A stretch of 53,042 bases of DNA from Nitrosomonas marina (GTDB taxonomy: Bacteria; Pseudomonadota; Gammaproteobacteria; Burkholderiales; Nitrosomonadaceae): the NCBI RefSeq assembly GCF_900111605.1, contig NZ_FOIA01000024.1, forward strand, positions 1 through 53,042. Reading direction: 5' to 3'. The notes under the pieces were generated by a model, which saw only the letters and a program-made list of their open reading frames with translations, searched no databases and had not been told where the DNA came from. The position numbers and the translations under genes were made by a program. Positions 18,430 to 27,552 of this stretch are shown here, one piece after another; the stretch's first letter is position 1, and each line of letters opens with the position of its first letter.

Positions 18430-19503
18430 CTATTTCAGTATGACTGCTGGCTGGTTGGGCGTACGTTGTTTTATTTTGCCTATCAGAAAAACCGTTTCAC
18501 CAGCGTGCTGTAGGCTTTGAATAGCTTTATCTGCCTGGTCTGCAGCGACAACTACAACCATACCAATACCACAGTTGAATACACGAAACATTTCATCATC
18601 GCTAATGTGGCCTTGTTGCTGCAACCAATCGAAGAGTATCGGTAAGTCCCATGCGTTTGTGTTCAATTCCGCAGTGGTGTGGGCCGGAAGAATTCGCGGC
18701 AGATTCTCTGTAAGGCCGCCACCGGTTATATGTGCAAGACCTTTGATGGATACTTGTTTCATCAGCGATAGTACTGGTTTTGCATAAATTTTTGTCGGTG
18801 CCAGAATAATATCGCTGAGTGGTTTTCCTTGAAAGTCCTGAGACAAATCGATGTGGTTTGTGGCGATGATTTTGCGAATCAACGAATAACCATTTGCGTG
18901 CGCACCGCTTGAAGCCAGGCCGATCACGGCGTCACCGGCCTGTATATCTGAGCCGTTGATAATTTTGTCTTTTTCCACTATCCCAACAGCAAAACCGGCC
19001 AGATCATATTCTCCTACAGGATACATGCCTGGCATTTCCGCAGTCTCGCCGCCTATCAGGGCGCAACCAGCTTGCTCACAGCCCTCAGCGACGCCACTGA
19101 CAACGGCAGATGCTATATCTGTGTCAAGTTTGCCGCAAGCATAGTAATCGAGAAAAAATAGCGGCTCCGCACCTGAGACCAGAATGTCATTCACGCTCAT
19201 GGCTACCAGATCTATGCCAATTGTGTCGTGCCGGTGCAATTGAAAAGCAAGTTTTAGCTTGGTACCCACGCCATCGGTACCCGATACCAGTACCGGATTC
19301 CGGTATTTCCCGGATAATTCAAACAATGCGCCAAATCCGCCGATACCGGCTAATACCTCCGGACGCTGTGTACGTTTGGCAAGTGGTTTGATTGCCTGTA
19401 CCAGATCGTTACCGGCGTCGATATTGACGCCGGCGTCACGATAGGAAAGAGAAGTTGTTAACTTGTGTGAGGAACTGTTGTCGTCGGAATGATGCGCGGT
19501 CAC
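18430..19503 (-). CDS. purM: phosphoribosylformylglycinamidine cyclo-ligase PurM (AIR synthetase)
   Basis: A 357-residue AIR synthetase, the purine step after PurL. Visible motifs are [14 protein letters not shown] at the N-terminus, [32 protein letters not shown] and [12 protein letters not shown], all in the usual order. The only plausible start is a GTG at 19503, with no strong ribosome binding site. It is the first gene of the operon with purN and DUF3108. Confidence 0.95.
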   Translation of the reverse strand: MTAHHSDDNSSSHKLTTSLSYRDAGVNIDAGNDLVQAIKPLAKRTQRPEVLAGIGGFGALFELSGKYRNPVLVSGTDGVGTKLKLAFQLHRHDTIGIDLVAMSVNDILVSGAEPLFFLDYYACGKLDTDIASAVVSGVAEGCEQAGCALIGGETAEMPGMYPVGEYDLAGFAVGIVEKDKIINGSDIQAGDAVIGLASSGAHANGYSLIRKIIATNHIDLSQDFQGKPLSDIILAPTKIYAKPVLSLMKQVSIKGLAHITGGGLTENLPRILPAHTTAELNTNAWDLPILFDWLQQQGHISDDEMFRVFNCGIGMVVVVAADQADKAIQSLQHAGETVFLIGKIKQRTPNQPAVILK

Positions 19504-19655
19504 GGTGTATTATTATTGCAATGAAGTTACTGGATAAAGTATGTTTTGTTGGGTATTTTACAGCAAATATGTCGATTCTTCTTCCGATGTTTGAAGAGGT
19601 AATCATGTAACGCATGTGCAAGGCATGTATTGCATCAAGTTGGATGCTGCGTGAA

Positions 19656-20090
19656 TTAATGACGATGACCGCCTCTTCCATGCCCGCCTCTAAAGCGCGA
19701 GTGTCCACGTCCGGAATGTCCTTGATTGCTCCGAAAATGCTTATGCCCGTGTCGGAAACTGCCGCTTCTGTGACTTCCTCTGAAGGATGAATGCCCACGT
19801 CCGATATGCCCGTGGCTGCCTCGGAAATGCTTGTGCCCACTGCGAAAATGCGAATGAGTGCCACGTATGTGTCCGTGTCCTCCACGATGAATCCTGTAAG
19901 GGCGATAAAAGTGGCTGGAGCCACCTACGTAGCTCGCTCCGCCATAGAATGCCGGTCGGTAGCCGTAGCCGTAGCCGGTGCTTGTGCTTCCATAATATCC
20001 GGCTCCATTGTAATAAGGTGGGGCTACGCATCCGCTAAAAAGCAATGGTGTGAGTAAAGCGGACATGATTAAGAATTTTTTTGAATTCAT
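19656..20090 (-). CDS. small lipoprotein with His/Gly/Arg-rich repeat tail
   Basis: A 144-residue protein. A lipoprotein signal peptide ends in the lipobox LLFSGC; a Gly/Tyr-rich section (GYGYGYRPAFYGGASY) follows; residues about 70-144 are loose repeats of GHxHxR / GHKHFR / SHGH type with more than twenty histidines. The ribosome binding site ggaggtg supports the start. Such tails often bind Ni, Cu or Zn, so an envelope metal buffer is possible, but no family function is known to me. The codons repeat too, which produces spurious open frames on both strands. Confidence 0.75.
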   Translation of the reverse strand: MNSKKFLIMSALLTPLLFSGCVAPPYYNGAGYYGSTSTGYGYGYRPAFYGGASYVGGSSHFYRPYRIHRGGHGHIRGTHSHFRSGHKHFRGSHGHIGRGHSSFRGSHRSGSFRHGHKHFRSNQGHSGRGHSRFRGGHGRGGHRH

Positions 20091-20444
20091 GATACACCTC
20101 CATCAATAACCAGACATATGGATAAATCCCCTGAGCCTGATTGTAAAGTTAACGTGGCAGATGACAGTTTCATGTCCAGTCCTGCCCGCAGTGTTTAGTC
20201 GAAAGCAATTCTGGTTTTCCTTCCGTTATTAGGATCGTGCATTCAGTCACTTTCGATTCTTATGACTGAATTGTAGGGTGGTCGAACTGAACCCTGACTG
20301 AATATAAATTGATCAGCAATTTGCCGTTAATAAACTTTGGGTGTGTCGTTCCGTCATAAATTTTAATCAGCGGATTTTGAAGACGGCCTGGCAATGTATC
20401 TTTAACTGGGAATTTAATTCATTAAACAGAGAGCAGACTGGCAA
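20091..20444. other. divergent intergenic region, 354 bp
   Basis: Lies between the His-rich lipoprotein (minus) and the retropepsin-like protease (plus). It should contain both promoters. I see no terminator, repeat or small gene that I can support. Confidence 0.4.
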
Positions 20445-21476
20445 ATGTTTATTCAAAAGCGCGACAACGCACGGGCGTACCGATTTGATGGCAGGCAAAA
20501 TAAAGCAAATTCTGCATTACAGGTTCCGTATTATTCATTTGGATCAATCGTTAGGGCAATTATAATTGGATTTGCCATCGGTCTAATCTGCCTGGTGGCC
20601 TGGGAAAAGGAATGGTTTCCTCAGCAAAATTATCCTGCTGTGGCGCAACTTGAAAATAATGCCGTGCTGTTTCCGTCCCACTGCCAATCCTTACCCGCCC
20701 ATGGGACCGTTTATGCCATTGAGCCGGCTTTCATGAAGCGGACTGATGTGCTCTATTCCGGATTGCAAATTCATAATCAACATGGATATCCAATGGTGGT
20801 TGTATTATCTGACAAGACGGGGATGAAGCAATTTATCGCCGTTTCGATTGCATCCTCAGAGGCTGTTCAGCTTAGTGTTCCAATCGGGCAATATGCCATG
20901 CAGGTTTATTTTGGGTCGCGCTGGTGTAATTTCGATAGCGGATTTGCTGATGGTGCGATTGCTCTAGTGGAAGGTGGCATCGCTATTCAAGCTGGTCAGA
21001 CAACGTTACTTGAGTTCTATGGTGCGAGCCTTGACCCGATACAGCTTGCGCTTGCATATCGCACGGCGCGTCCGGTAGACCCTCAGCAAATAAAACTGCC
21101 GTCAGAGGTGATCGGTGATGGTGCGTTAGAATTGCTGCAAACGCCAGCAGGCCATTATTTCAGTTCGGGCGCCATCAATGGTTCACCTGTCGTGTTCATG
21201 ATTGATACAGGGGCTACAACCGTTTCTATTTCCGCCGAGATTGCAGCAAGGGCTGGTATCAAAGAATGCCAGCCTCGCATTGTGTCAACCGCAAACGGTT
21301 TGGTAAATGCGTGTTCTGCAACGGTGTCTGATTTGACATTTGGAAAATACCGGCTGGTTCACGTTGACGTCACCATTTTACCTGATTTGTCAGGCGAGGC
21401 ATTGCTGGGTATGAATGTGTTGCGCCATTTCAGAATTGAACAGGTAAGTGAGAAGATGACAATTTCTGTCCGTTGA
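20445..21476 (+). CDS. membrane-anchored retropepsin-like aspartic protease (TIGR02281 type)
   Basis: A 343-residue protein with one N-terminal membrane helix (residues about 37-53) and a C-terminal clan AA aspartic protease domain. The active-site motif is IDTGATTVSIS with catalytic D254, followed by the usual STANGLVNACSATVSDLTFG and EALLGMNVLRHF segments of the bacterial family. The central 150 residues (about 60-210) are not part of the protease and I do not recognise them; they are probably periplasmic. Single-domain retropepsins work as dimers. The natural substrate is unknown. Confidence 0.8.
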   Translation: MFIQKRDNARAYRFDGRQNKANSALQVPYYSFGSIVRAIIIGFAIGLICLVAWEKEWFPQQNYPAVAQLENNAVLFPSHCQSLPAHGTVYAIEPAFMKRTDVLYSGLQIHNQHGYPMVVVLSDKTGMKQFIAVSIASSEAVQLSVPIGQYAMQVYFGSRWCNFDSGFADGAIALVEGGIAIQAGQTTLLEFYGASLDPIQLALAYRTARPVDPQQIKLPSEVIGDGALELLQTPAGHYFSSGAINGSPVVFMIDTGATTVSISAEIAARAGIKECQPRIVSTANGLVNACSATVSDLTFGKYRLVHVDVTILPDLSGEALLGMNVLRHFRIEQVSEKMTISVR

Positions 21477-21523
21477 TCGGGTAGTTTGAAGATTATGTTT
21501 TTCAATTTACTGGTAGGATATGA

Positions 21524-21543
21524 ACCCGCTTTATAAAGCGGGT
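21524..21543. other. 20-bp perfect palindrome at the pyrF stop codon
   Basis: The palindrome acccgctttataaagcgggt includes the last codons and stop of pyrF and sits between two convergent genes. It could form a transcript-end hairpin on either strand, but neither strand has a T tract, so calling it an intrinsic terminator would go too far. Confidence 0.4.
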
Positions 21544-22247
21544 GGTGAAACAGGTCTTTCATTTTCTACGATTTGGTTCAATTGTCGTAGCATGCATAGC
21601 GGATCATGCGCCTGGGTAACCGGTCTGCCGATGACAAGGTAATCAGCACCGTTTTTTATTGCAGCAGATGGTGTTGCAATGCGTATCTGATCATCATGAT
21701 TGTTATTTTCTAGACGTATACCGGGCGTAACCAGGGTAAAGTCTGGGTTTACGTGATGTCTTAGACTGCTGGTTTCCTGTGCTGAGCAGACCACGCCGTC
21801 GAGTCCGCAGCTTTCAGTTAATGCGGCGAGACGGCGTACGATCTGTTCAGGCTCTTCATGTAGCCCAATATCATCCAGGTCATCTCGTCCTATGCTGGTT
21901 AGCAACGTCACTGCGATCAGTTTGGCCGTACCAGACGGAATCGCTTCGCGTGCGGCAAGCAGCATTTTTTTTCCGCCAAAAGCGTGTACATTCAGCATCC
22001 ATACACCCATACTGACAGCTGCTTTGCAGGCTCCTGCAACGGTATTGGGAATATCATGAAATTTCAGATCAAGAAAAACATCGAACCCGCCTCGTACCAG
22101 CTGTTCAACCAGAACTGGTCCTGCTGCGGTAAATAATTCTTTGCCAACTTTTAAACGGCATAGCTGTGGATCAAGCTGTGAGGTCAGGTTTAATGCTTGT
22201 TTGGCATTATTGAAATCCAGTGCAACAATAATACGTGATTCGTTCAT
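21531..22247 (-). CDS. pyrF: orotidine 5'-phosphate decarboxylase PyrF
   Basis: A 238-residue enzyme converting OMP to UMP, the last step of pyrimidine synthesis. The N-terminus RIIVALDFNNAKQAL, the catalytic FLDLKFHDIPNTV motif (the D-x-K-x-x-D tetrad region), and the phosphate-binding VTPGIRLE and YLVIGRPVTQA segments are present. The ATG at 22247 is chosen; upstream codons to 22322 do not resemble the family. Confidence 0.95.
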   Translation of the reverse strand: MNESRIIVALDFNNAKQALNLTSQLDPQLCRLKVGKELFTAAGPVLVEQLVRGGFDVFLDLKFHDIPNTVAGACKAAVSMGVWMLNVHAFGGKKMLLAAREAIPSGTAKLIAVTLLTSIGRDDLDDIGLHEEPEQIVRRLAALTESCGLDGVVCSAQETSSLRHHVNPDFTLVTPGIRLENNNHDDQIRIATPSAAIKNGADYLVIGRPVTQAHDPLCMLRQLNQIVENERPVSPPAL

Positions 22248-22336
22248 GATTAAATTCAGACAAAAAAAGGTAAAATATATGCGGTTGCTGTGAAATAAAT
22301 GCAGTAAAAGCGGTGTGCGCACAAAAATCCTTTAAA

Positions 22337-22386
22337 TCACTCAAATTGCAACAATCACTCAAATTGCAACAATCACTCGTATTGCA
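22337..22386. repeat. 18-bp tandem repeat duplicating the rapA C-terminus and stop
   Basis: Unit tcactcaaattgcaacaa is present at 22337-22354 and 22355-22372, with a third partial, diverged copy at 22373-22386. On the coding strand each unit reads VIVAI followed by stop or reads around the stop, so the last six codons and stop of rapA are repeated after the real stop. This is probably replication slippage. Confidence 0.85.
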
Positions 22387-25259
22387 TCCAGTCTGGTTTG
22401 TGCAGAATCCAGCGCCCGGGTTATAGTTTTCAATTGCCGCTCGAAAAATCGAATTTCTGCTTCACGAATGCTGTGATTGATTTTCTGTAATGCTTTCAGT
22501 CGCTCTATTTCCAAAGTAAGCGTTTTTTGTAATCGGTTCCTGCTTTGCCGAGTAATGAACGGAATTTGTATTTGAGCCAGTTTTTCGCTGTCGGCAACCA
22601 TATCCTTAATAGCGTCTTTCTTTAATTCAATGACCTGGCTGGCCACATGTGGTGATATTGTAGTCAGATTCCGATTGATGCTGTCATGATCAAGCGTTGG
22701 ATGCTCAGAGCAACCATGCTCATCAATGATCGTACGAACCATGATAGACGGAAGGTTGTGGTTGTCAGCAACAGAAACTTCCGCCGTAATATCGAGTACG
22801 AACAGACACTCGACATACAGCGTTCCAGGTTGGGCGTCGCGATGTGAAAAGCTCGATACGGTAGCATTGCCGGTTTCGGTATTCAGTATGCGCTCCATGG
22901 CATGAATGACTATGGGATGTTCCCAGGTCAGAAATTGCATGTCCTCGTTAGCAAGCGCTGTATTTCTATTGTAAGTAATAATCAGGCCATCGTCTGGTAA
23001 TCCTGGAAAAGTCGCTGTCATATGCTCGCTGGGCTCTATGCGATGGCTATCAGCGCGATGCGATTCGATATGTATGCCGAGGCAATCGAAAGCAGATTCC
23101 ATATACTGTTGTATGCTGTTGTCCTCATCTTGAGAAATAGCAGTGGTGTAAAGCTGTTCGGCAATATGCGGACGAAATGAGTTATATTCCAGCAGTCTGT
23201 CGCGTCCGCGCTCAAGAGCCTCGCCAAGCACTTGATTTGCCTGCCGGGTACGCTTGATTAAATCAGCAAAGGTGATTGACTCGAGTGCTCGTTGATGCAT
23301 GGCCGATATCAGCTCTTGTTTAAACTGCTGATAGACAGTTTGTCCTGCTGGGCAGTTTTTCTGCAGCGCATCCAGTCCTTCATGGTACCAGTTGAGCAAA
23401 ATCATCTGAGCGCTGTTTTGTAAACAGGGTACATGAATATTAATAGTATCTGTCTGGCCTATGCGATCGAGTCGGCCGATTCTTTGCTCCAGTAAATCAG
23501 GATTAAACGGCAGATCAAATAAAACCAGATGATGTGCAAATTGAAAATTGCGTCCTTCACTGCCGATTTCAGAACAAATCAAAATTTGAGCACCTGTATC
23601 TTTGTCGGCGAAAAACGCCGCTGCACGATCCCGCTCCAAAAGCGTCATCTGCTCATGAAATACCGGGGTGTGAATGCCTGTCAGCATTTTGAGCGCAAAT
23701 GCTATATCGCACGCTGTTTGTGCGCTGGCCGTTATTACCAGAATTTTTTCAGGTCTGAGTTGCCGAACAGTTTTGTTCAGCCAGTCAATTCGCGGGTCAA
23801 TTTCTATCCATTCCGGAGCATTGTTATCGGCGCTGGCCTGATAAAGCAGTTCCGGATAAAGCAACAGTTGCGGTTCCGACAATAAGTTCGTTTCGAAACT
23901 GGTCAAACAATCGTCATAGTAATCGGGTAGCGGCAATGGAACAATCGATAGTTTTCTTTCTGGAAAACCATTAATTTTCGCGCGCGTATTTCGAAACAGT
24001 ACGCGTCCCGTACCATGACGGTCTAACAGAATCGACGCGAGTGCATGTCGTGTCTGTGAATCTGTTTCGGCCCCTGACTCTGGGTTCTCGAGGGTGGCAA
24101 TCAGTGACCGGGTTTGTGTAGTATTTTCGGTCGATAGTATTGTGTGCTTGTGATCATCATTTAATGTTTGACCGTCGATCAGCCGCTCGACGACATTAGC
24201 GACCGGTTCGAACTGCTGCTCTTCAGCGACGAAACGGTGGAAATCTGAATAGCGGTCTGGATCTAGCAGGCGCAGACGGGCAAAGTGGCTTGTTTTTCCC
24301 AGCTGTTCGGGTGTGGCTGTCAATAACAATAGGCCAGGTGTGCATGTCGCCAACTGGTCAATTACCTGGTATGCCGGGCTGGACTCAGCTTCTGTCCATA
24401 GCAGATGATGCGCTTCATCAACAGTTACCAGGTCCCAGTCACCTTCCAACGCTGCCTGAATGTGTTTCCGGTTGTGACAGAGAAAATCCAGTCCGCACAA
24501 AACCAGTTGTTCGCTGTGAAAAGGATTTGAGTAGGTATGGTCTGCTTCAAGTGTTGCAAATCGTTCTTTGTCGAACAAACTGAAGCGAAGATTGAAACGG
24601 CGCAGCATTTCTAGCAGCCACTGATGAACCAGCGCTTCCGGAACCACGATCAGAATCCGCTTGGCGCGGCCGGTTAAATGTTGCTGGTGCATAATCATGC
24701 CAGCCTCAATTGTTTTACCCAAACCAACTTCATCGGCCAGTAAAACACGCGGTGCAAACCGCCGTCCGATTTCATATGCGATATATAACTGATGTCGAAT
24801 GAGGCTGGTGCGTCCGCCCAGTAAGCCAAATAAGGGTGAATTTGAGAGTTGATTGCCTTGCAGCCAGGTTTGATAACGTAATCGAAACCATTTATCCGGG
24901 TCAAGATGCAGGTTGAACAGTCTGTCGGTGGGCCTGCTGAATTGCAGATGGTCAGCCAGCTGGTTCTCCGGTAGTGTAAATACAGTGCCGGCTTTGTCTT
25001 TGCCTGAATAGATCAGAAGATCGTTTTCTTCCTGTACGGTTAAAATTTGCATGGCAACACCTTCCATGTTTGTAACAGTATCGCCAATACCAAAAATTAC
25101 GCGTGTCAGTGGAGCTGATTGGCGGGCATAGGTGCGAGTTTCGCCTGATGCCATGAAAGCGATACTGACAACACGATCTTCAACAGTTTGTACAACGCCA
25201 AGACCCAGTTGCAAGTCGGCATTACAAATCCACCGCTGACCTGGTTTAAAGTTTTTCAT
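22359..25259 (-). CDS. rapA: RNA polymerase-associated ATPase RapA (Swi2/Snf2)
   Basis: A 966-residue Swi2/Snf2 translocase that recycles stalled RNA polymerase. N-terminal Tudor-like domains (RWICNADLQLGLGVV; FGIGDTVTNMEGVAMQI) are followed by the helicase motor: Walker A in ADEVGLGKTIEAGM, motif II VDEAHHLLW, then the second RecA lobe with ICSEIGSEGRNFQFA and EQRIGRLDRIGQ. The length fits E. coli RapA (about 970). The C-terminal 300 residues contain a coiled-coil tail. It has its own transcript start upstream of 25259. Confidence 0.94.
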   Translation of the reverse strand: MKNFKPGQRWICNADLQLGLGVVQTVEDRVVSIAFMASGETRTYARQSAPLTRVIFGIGDTVTNMEGVAMQILTVQEENDLLIYSGKDKAGTVFTLPENQLADHLQFSRPTDRLFNLHLDPDKWFRLRYQTWLQGNQLSNSPLFGLLGGRTSLIRHQLYIAYEIGRRFAPRVLLADEVGLGKTIEAGMIMHQQHLTGRAKRILIVVPEALVHQWLLEMLRRFNLRFSLFDKERFATLEADHTYSNPFHSEQLVLCGLDFLCHNRKHIQAALEGDWDLVTVDEAHHLLWTEAESSPAYQVIDQLATCTPGLLLLTATPEQLGKTSHFARLRLLDPDRYSDFHRFVAEEQQFEPVANVVERLIDGQTLNDDHKHTILSTENTTQTRSLIATLENPESGAETDSQTRHALASILLDRHGTGRVLFRNTRAKINGFPERKLSIVPLPLPDYYDDCLTSFETNLLSEPQLLLYPELLYQASADNNAPEWIEIDPRIDWLNKTVRQLRPEKILVITASAQTACDIAFALKMLTGIHTPVFHEQMTLLERDRAAAFFADKDTGAQILICSEIGSEGRNFQFAHHLVLFDLPFNPDLLEQRIGRLDRIGQTDTINIHVPCLQNSAQMILLNWYHEGLDALQKNCPAGQTVYQQFKQELISAMHQRALESITFADLIKRTRQANQVLGEALERGRDRLLEYNSFRPHIAEQLYTTAISQDEDNSIQQYMESAFDCLGIHIESHRADSHRIEPSEHMTATFPGLPDDGLIITYNRNTALANEDMQFLTWEHPIVIHAMERILNTETGNATVSSFSHRDAQPGTLYVECLFVLDITAEVSVADNHNLPSIMVRTIIDEHGCSEHPTLDHDSINRNLTTISPHVASQVIELKKDAIKDMVADSEKLAQIQIPFITRQSRNRLQKTLTLEIERLKALQKINHSIREAEIRFFERQLKTITRALDSAQTRLDAIRVIVAI

Positions 25260-25363
25260 CTGCCTGATCTTCTATACTTAGGGTCTAAAGTAGGTAACAG
25301 AAACAGGATAAAAGTTCCGCTTCTCTGTGCTCCGTTGTAAACAATGGATGTGTAGATTTGAAG

Positions 25364-25924
25364 TTATTCGCGGTGTGGTTTTTTCGCAAGCTTACGCTGC
25401 AGTGTACGGCGATGCATATTCAATGCCCGCGCCGTGACCGAGATATTATAATCATTCTCGGCCAGAACGCGATGAATATATTCCCATTCAAGCCTGCCCA
25501 CCGATAATGGATTTGCACTGATGGGTGTATCGGTTTCGCCAATGGTACGCTCAAATGCGGACATGATTTCATCTGCATCGACAGGCTTGGCCAGATAATG
25601 CGTGGCGCCAAGTTTAATTGCCTCAACAGCTGTTGCGATACTGGCATAGCCGGTCAACATGACTATTCTGGTGCCGGGATCCAGGGTTTTTAATTTTTCT
25701 ACGAGCACTAGTCCCGAATCGCTGGATAATTTGAGATCAACAATTGCATATTCCGGAGCAATGTTTTCAGCCAGATTCAGTGCGGCTTCAATAGTGTGCG
25801 TGGTGTGGACATTGAAATTACGTTTGGCCATTGCTTTTGCCAGAACATCGGAAAATATTTCATCGTCATCGACAATGAGCAGATCGGGCTGTTCGTTGGC
25901 ATCTATTGATTCTGATAAGTTCAT
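25364..25924 (-). CDS. regA: response regulator RegA/PrrA/ActR
   Basis: A 186-residue regulator of redox-responsive transcription. The receiver domain has the acidic pocket VDDDE and phospho-acceptor D63 in AIVDLKL; the proline-rich hinge is reduced. A FIS-type helix-turn-helix ends the protein (NDYNISVTARALNMHRRT), a segment nearly invariant in this family. Partner is RegB, whose gene overlaps it by four bases (ATGA). In other proteobacteria the pair controls respiration, carbon fixation and terminal oxidases. Confidence 0.92.
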   Translation of the reverse strand: MNLSESIDANEQPDLLIVDDDEIFSDVLAKAMAKRNFNVHTTHTIEAALNLAENIAPEYAIVDLKLSSDSGLVLVEKLKTLDPGTRIVMLTGYASIATAVEAIKLGATHYLAKPVDADEIMSAFERTIGETDTPISANPLSVGRLEWEYIHRVLAENDYNISVTARALNMHRRTLQRKLAKKPHRE

Positions 25925-27189
25925 GATTTGGATTCAATTAATGGTAAAGTGACTTGTGTGCATGCACCCCGGTTCTCAAGATTGAATAAATGCACGCTTC
26001 CGCCTAATCGCTCTATATTTGCATTGGCCAGAAACAGACCAATACCAAATCCCTGTTCCGGTGTTTTGGTGGTAAAGAAAGCTTCTCCCGCACGTTGTGT
26101 GGCTTCATCTGATAATCCATCGCCATCGTCAATAATTTCCAGATGCAGGTTTTTCTCGTCCCAGTGGCTCTTGATCTCGATTTGTTTCGACGATGCGTCG
26201 GCGGCATTGTTGAGTAAATTCAGAATCGACTGACTAACAAGCTGATTGTCCATGATCTTTGGTGCTGGCAATGGACCTTTACTTTGATGACTGAATTTTA
26301 CAGCCGGCCGTATGAGCTCCCATTTTTCCAGCAGGGAGTTTAAAAATTCATTAACGGGTAACTGGCTTCCACCTTCGATGCGTGCCTGCCCTGCTTTGGC
26401 AAGAAGTTGTGTCAAAGTCTCCTTGCAGTGCGTGATCTGGTCTCGCAGAATGCGAATATTATTTTGAAATTCACTATCGTGGACATATTCCTTTTGCAAT
26501 TCTCCGGTGATGACGGCCATGGTTGAGAGCGGAGTGCCAAGTTCGTGCGCAGCACCAGCTGCCAGTGTGCCCAGCGCTATAATCTGTTCATTGCGTAGCA
26601 CTTGTTCACGAGCAAGGGCAAGATCGTGATCACGATCACGAATAGAAATGCTCATTTTAACAACGAACCAGGCAATAATGACAGTGCTGAGTACGAACGC
26701 CAGCCACATGCCGGAAACATGCAGATTGAATTCGATCAGATGTTTGCTGTGGTCATGTGGAAGTGGAATATAATTAAACAGCAGGATAGTATAGCAACCA
26801 ATGGTTATAGTGGCCATAACCCAGGTATAGCGCCATGGAAGTGTGGCGGCTGCAATGGTAAGAGGCAGAAGATACAGGGAAATAAATGGATTGGTTGAAC
26901 CGCCACTGAAATATAATAGCGCGCTTAACGCGAATACATCGATCAGCAATTGAGCGAAAAATTCGAGATGTGATACGGGCCATTTTCGATATAGCCGTAT
27001 CCATGTCAATAAATTGAGTGTTGCCAGCAAAATGACAACAATAATCATCTCAGTCCACGGAATATCAAGATCAATGATGATATACACCAGGCTGAATGTC
27101 AGGCATTGTGCGAGAATCGCAATATTTCTGAGCATGAACAGTCGCTGCAGGTTTTTGCTGAGCGGAGATTTGCTTAGATCGTTAAACAT
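25921..27189 (-). CDS. regB: redox sensor histidine kinase RegB/PrrB
   Basis: A 422-residue sensor kinase with six predicted membrane helices. The ubiquinone-binding heptapeptide GGSTNPF is at residues 96-102, the phosphorylated histidine is H215 in GAAHELGTPLS, and the redox-active cysteine is C255 in QITHCKETL, all three hallmarks of RegB. The ATPase domain shows GDGLSDEA and GFGIGLFLAN. It is the first gene of regB-regA. Membrane location, quinone sensing and thiol sensing are inferred from the family. Confidence 0.92.
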   Translation of the reverse strand: MFNDLSKSPLSKNLQRLFMLRNIAILAQCLTFSLVYIIIDLDIPWTEMIIVVILLATLNLLTWIRLYRKWPVSHLEFFAQLLIDVFALSALLYFSGGSTNPFISLYLLPLTIAAATLPWRYTWVMATITIGCYTILLFNYIPLPHDHSKHLIEFNLHVSGMWLAFVLSTVIIAWFVVKMSISIRDRDHDLALAREQVLRNEQIIALGTLAAGAAHELGTPLSTMAVITGELQKEYVHDSEFQNNIRILRDQITHCKETLTQLLAKAGQARIEGGSQLPVNEFLNSLLEKWELIRPAVKFSHQSKGPLPAPKIMDNQLVSQSILNLLNNAADASSKQIEIKSHWDEKNLHLEIIDDGDGLSDEATQRAGEAFFTTKTPEQGFGIGLFLANANIERLGGSVHLFNLENRGACTQVTLPLIESKS

Positions 27190-27552
27190 AGTACGTTAGT
27201 TATAATAGTTGTGGCGTAACCGGACGGATATTGCAGTGTGGAAAAAACTCAGGGAGTGCACAAAATGTAGAATGACGGTGAGTAAGGTTTTTTGTATCGT
27301 TGCATAATTCAGTCCGGTAAAGCCGTGGTTGCCCCTATTTATTAAAGCTTGTTTCAAGATGCATGTTATCTTTTCAGCTTATTATCTTTTCAATGTGACG
27401 CATATCCTCAAGTTTTTCCGTTTGATCAGTCGGCGTTGACGTAGAAAATATTACATTAGTTTAAATTGATACGCATGACCATGCGACATTTTGTCGCGGC
27501 CCGGTCTGACATTGACTGCTAATCATGTTTCTTAGCGACAGTTTGATATTCC
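27190..27552. other. divergent regB / clc intergenic region, 363 bp
   Basis: No gene is seen. Both the regB and clc promoters should lie here. The notable element is a RegA-like palindrome at 27483-27497, listed separately. A half-site gcgac recurs at 27535-27539, just before the clc start. Confidence 0.5.
27483..27497. promoter_or_regulatory. candidate RegA/PrrA binding palindrome
   Basis: The sequence gcgacattttgtcgc has perfect 5-bp arms around a 5-bp spacer. It fits the GCGNC-spacer-GNCGC consensus that I recall for RegA/PrrA of purple bacteria. It sits 56 bp before the clc start and 294 bp before regB, so it could serve clc, autoregulation, or both. Chance occurrence cannot be excluded. 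Confidence 0.4.

Noticed and set aside
19436..19924. Long open frames on both strands across the His-rich lipoprotein
   Set aside because: Repeated codons of the real gene keep the other frames open; the lipoprotein frame alone has a signal peptide, a lipobox and a ribosome binding site.
19656..20090. CRISPR-like repetition
   Set aside because: The repeats are short, irregular and in frame as protein repeats; there are no spacers of constant size, and no cas gene is seen.
21524..21543. Intrinsic terminator for pyrF and the protease gene
   Set aside because: The palindrome is perfect but neither strand has a T run after it, so it is listed only as a palindrome.
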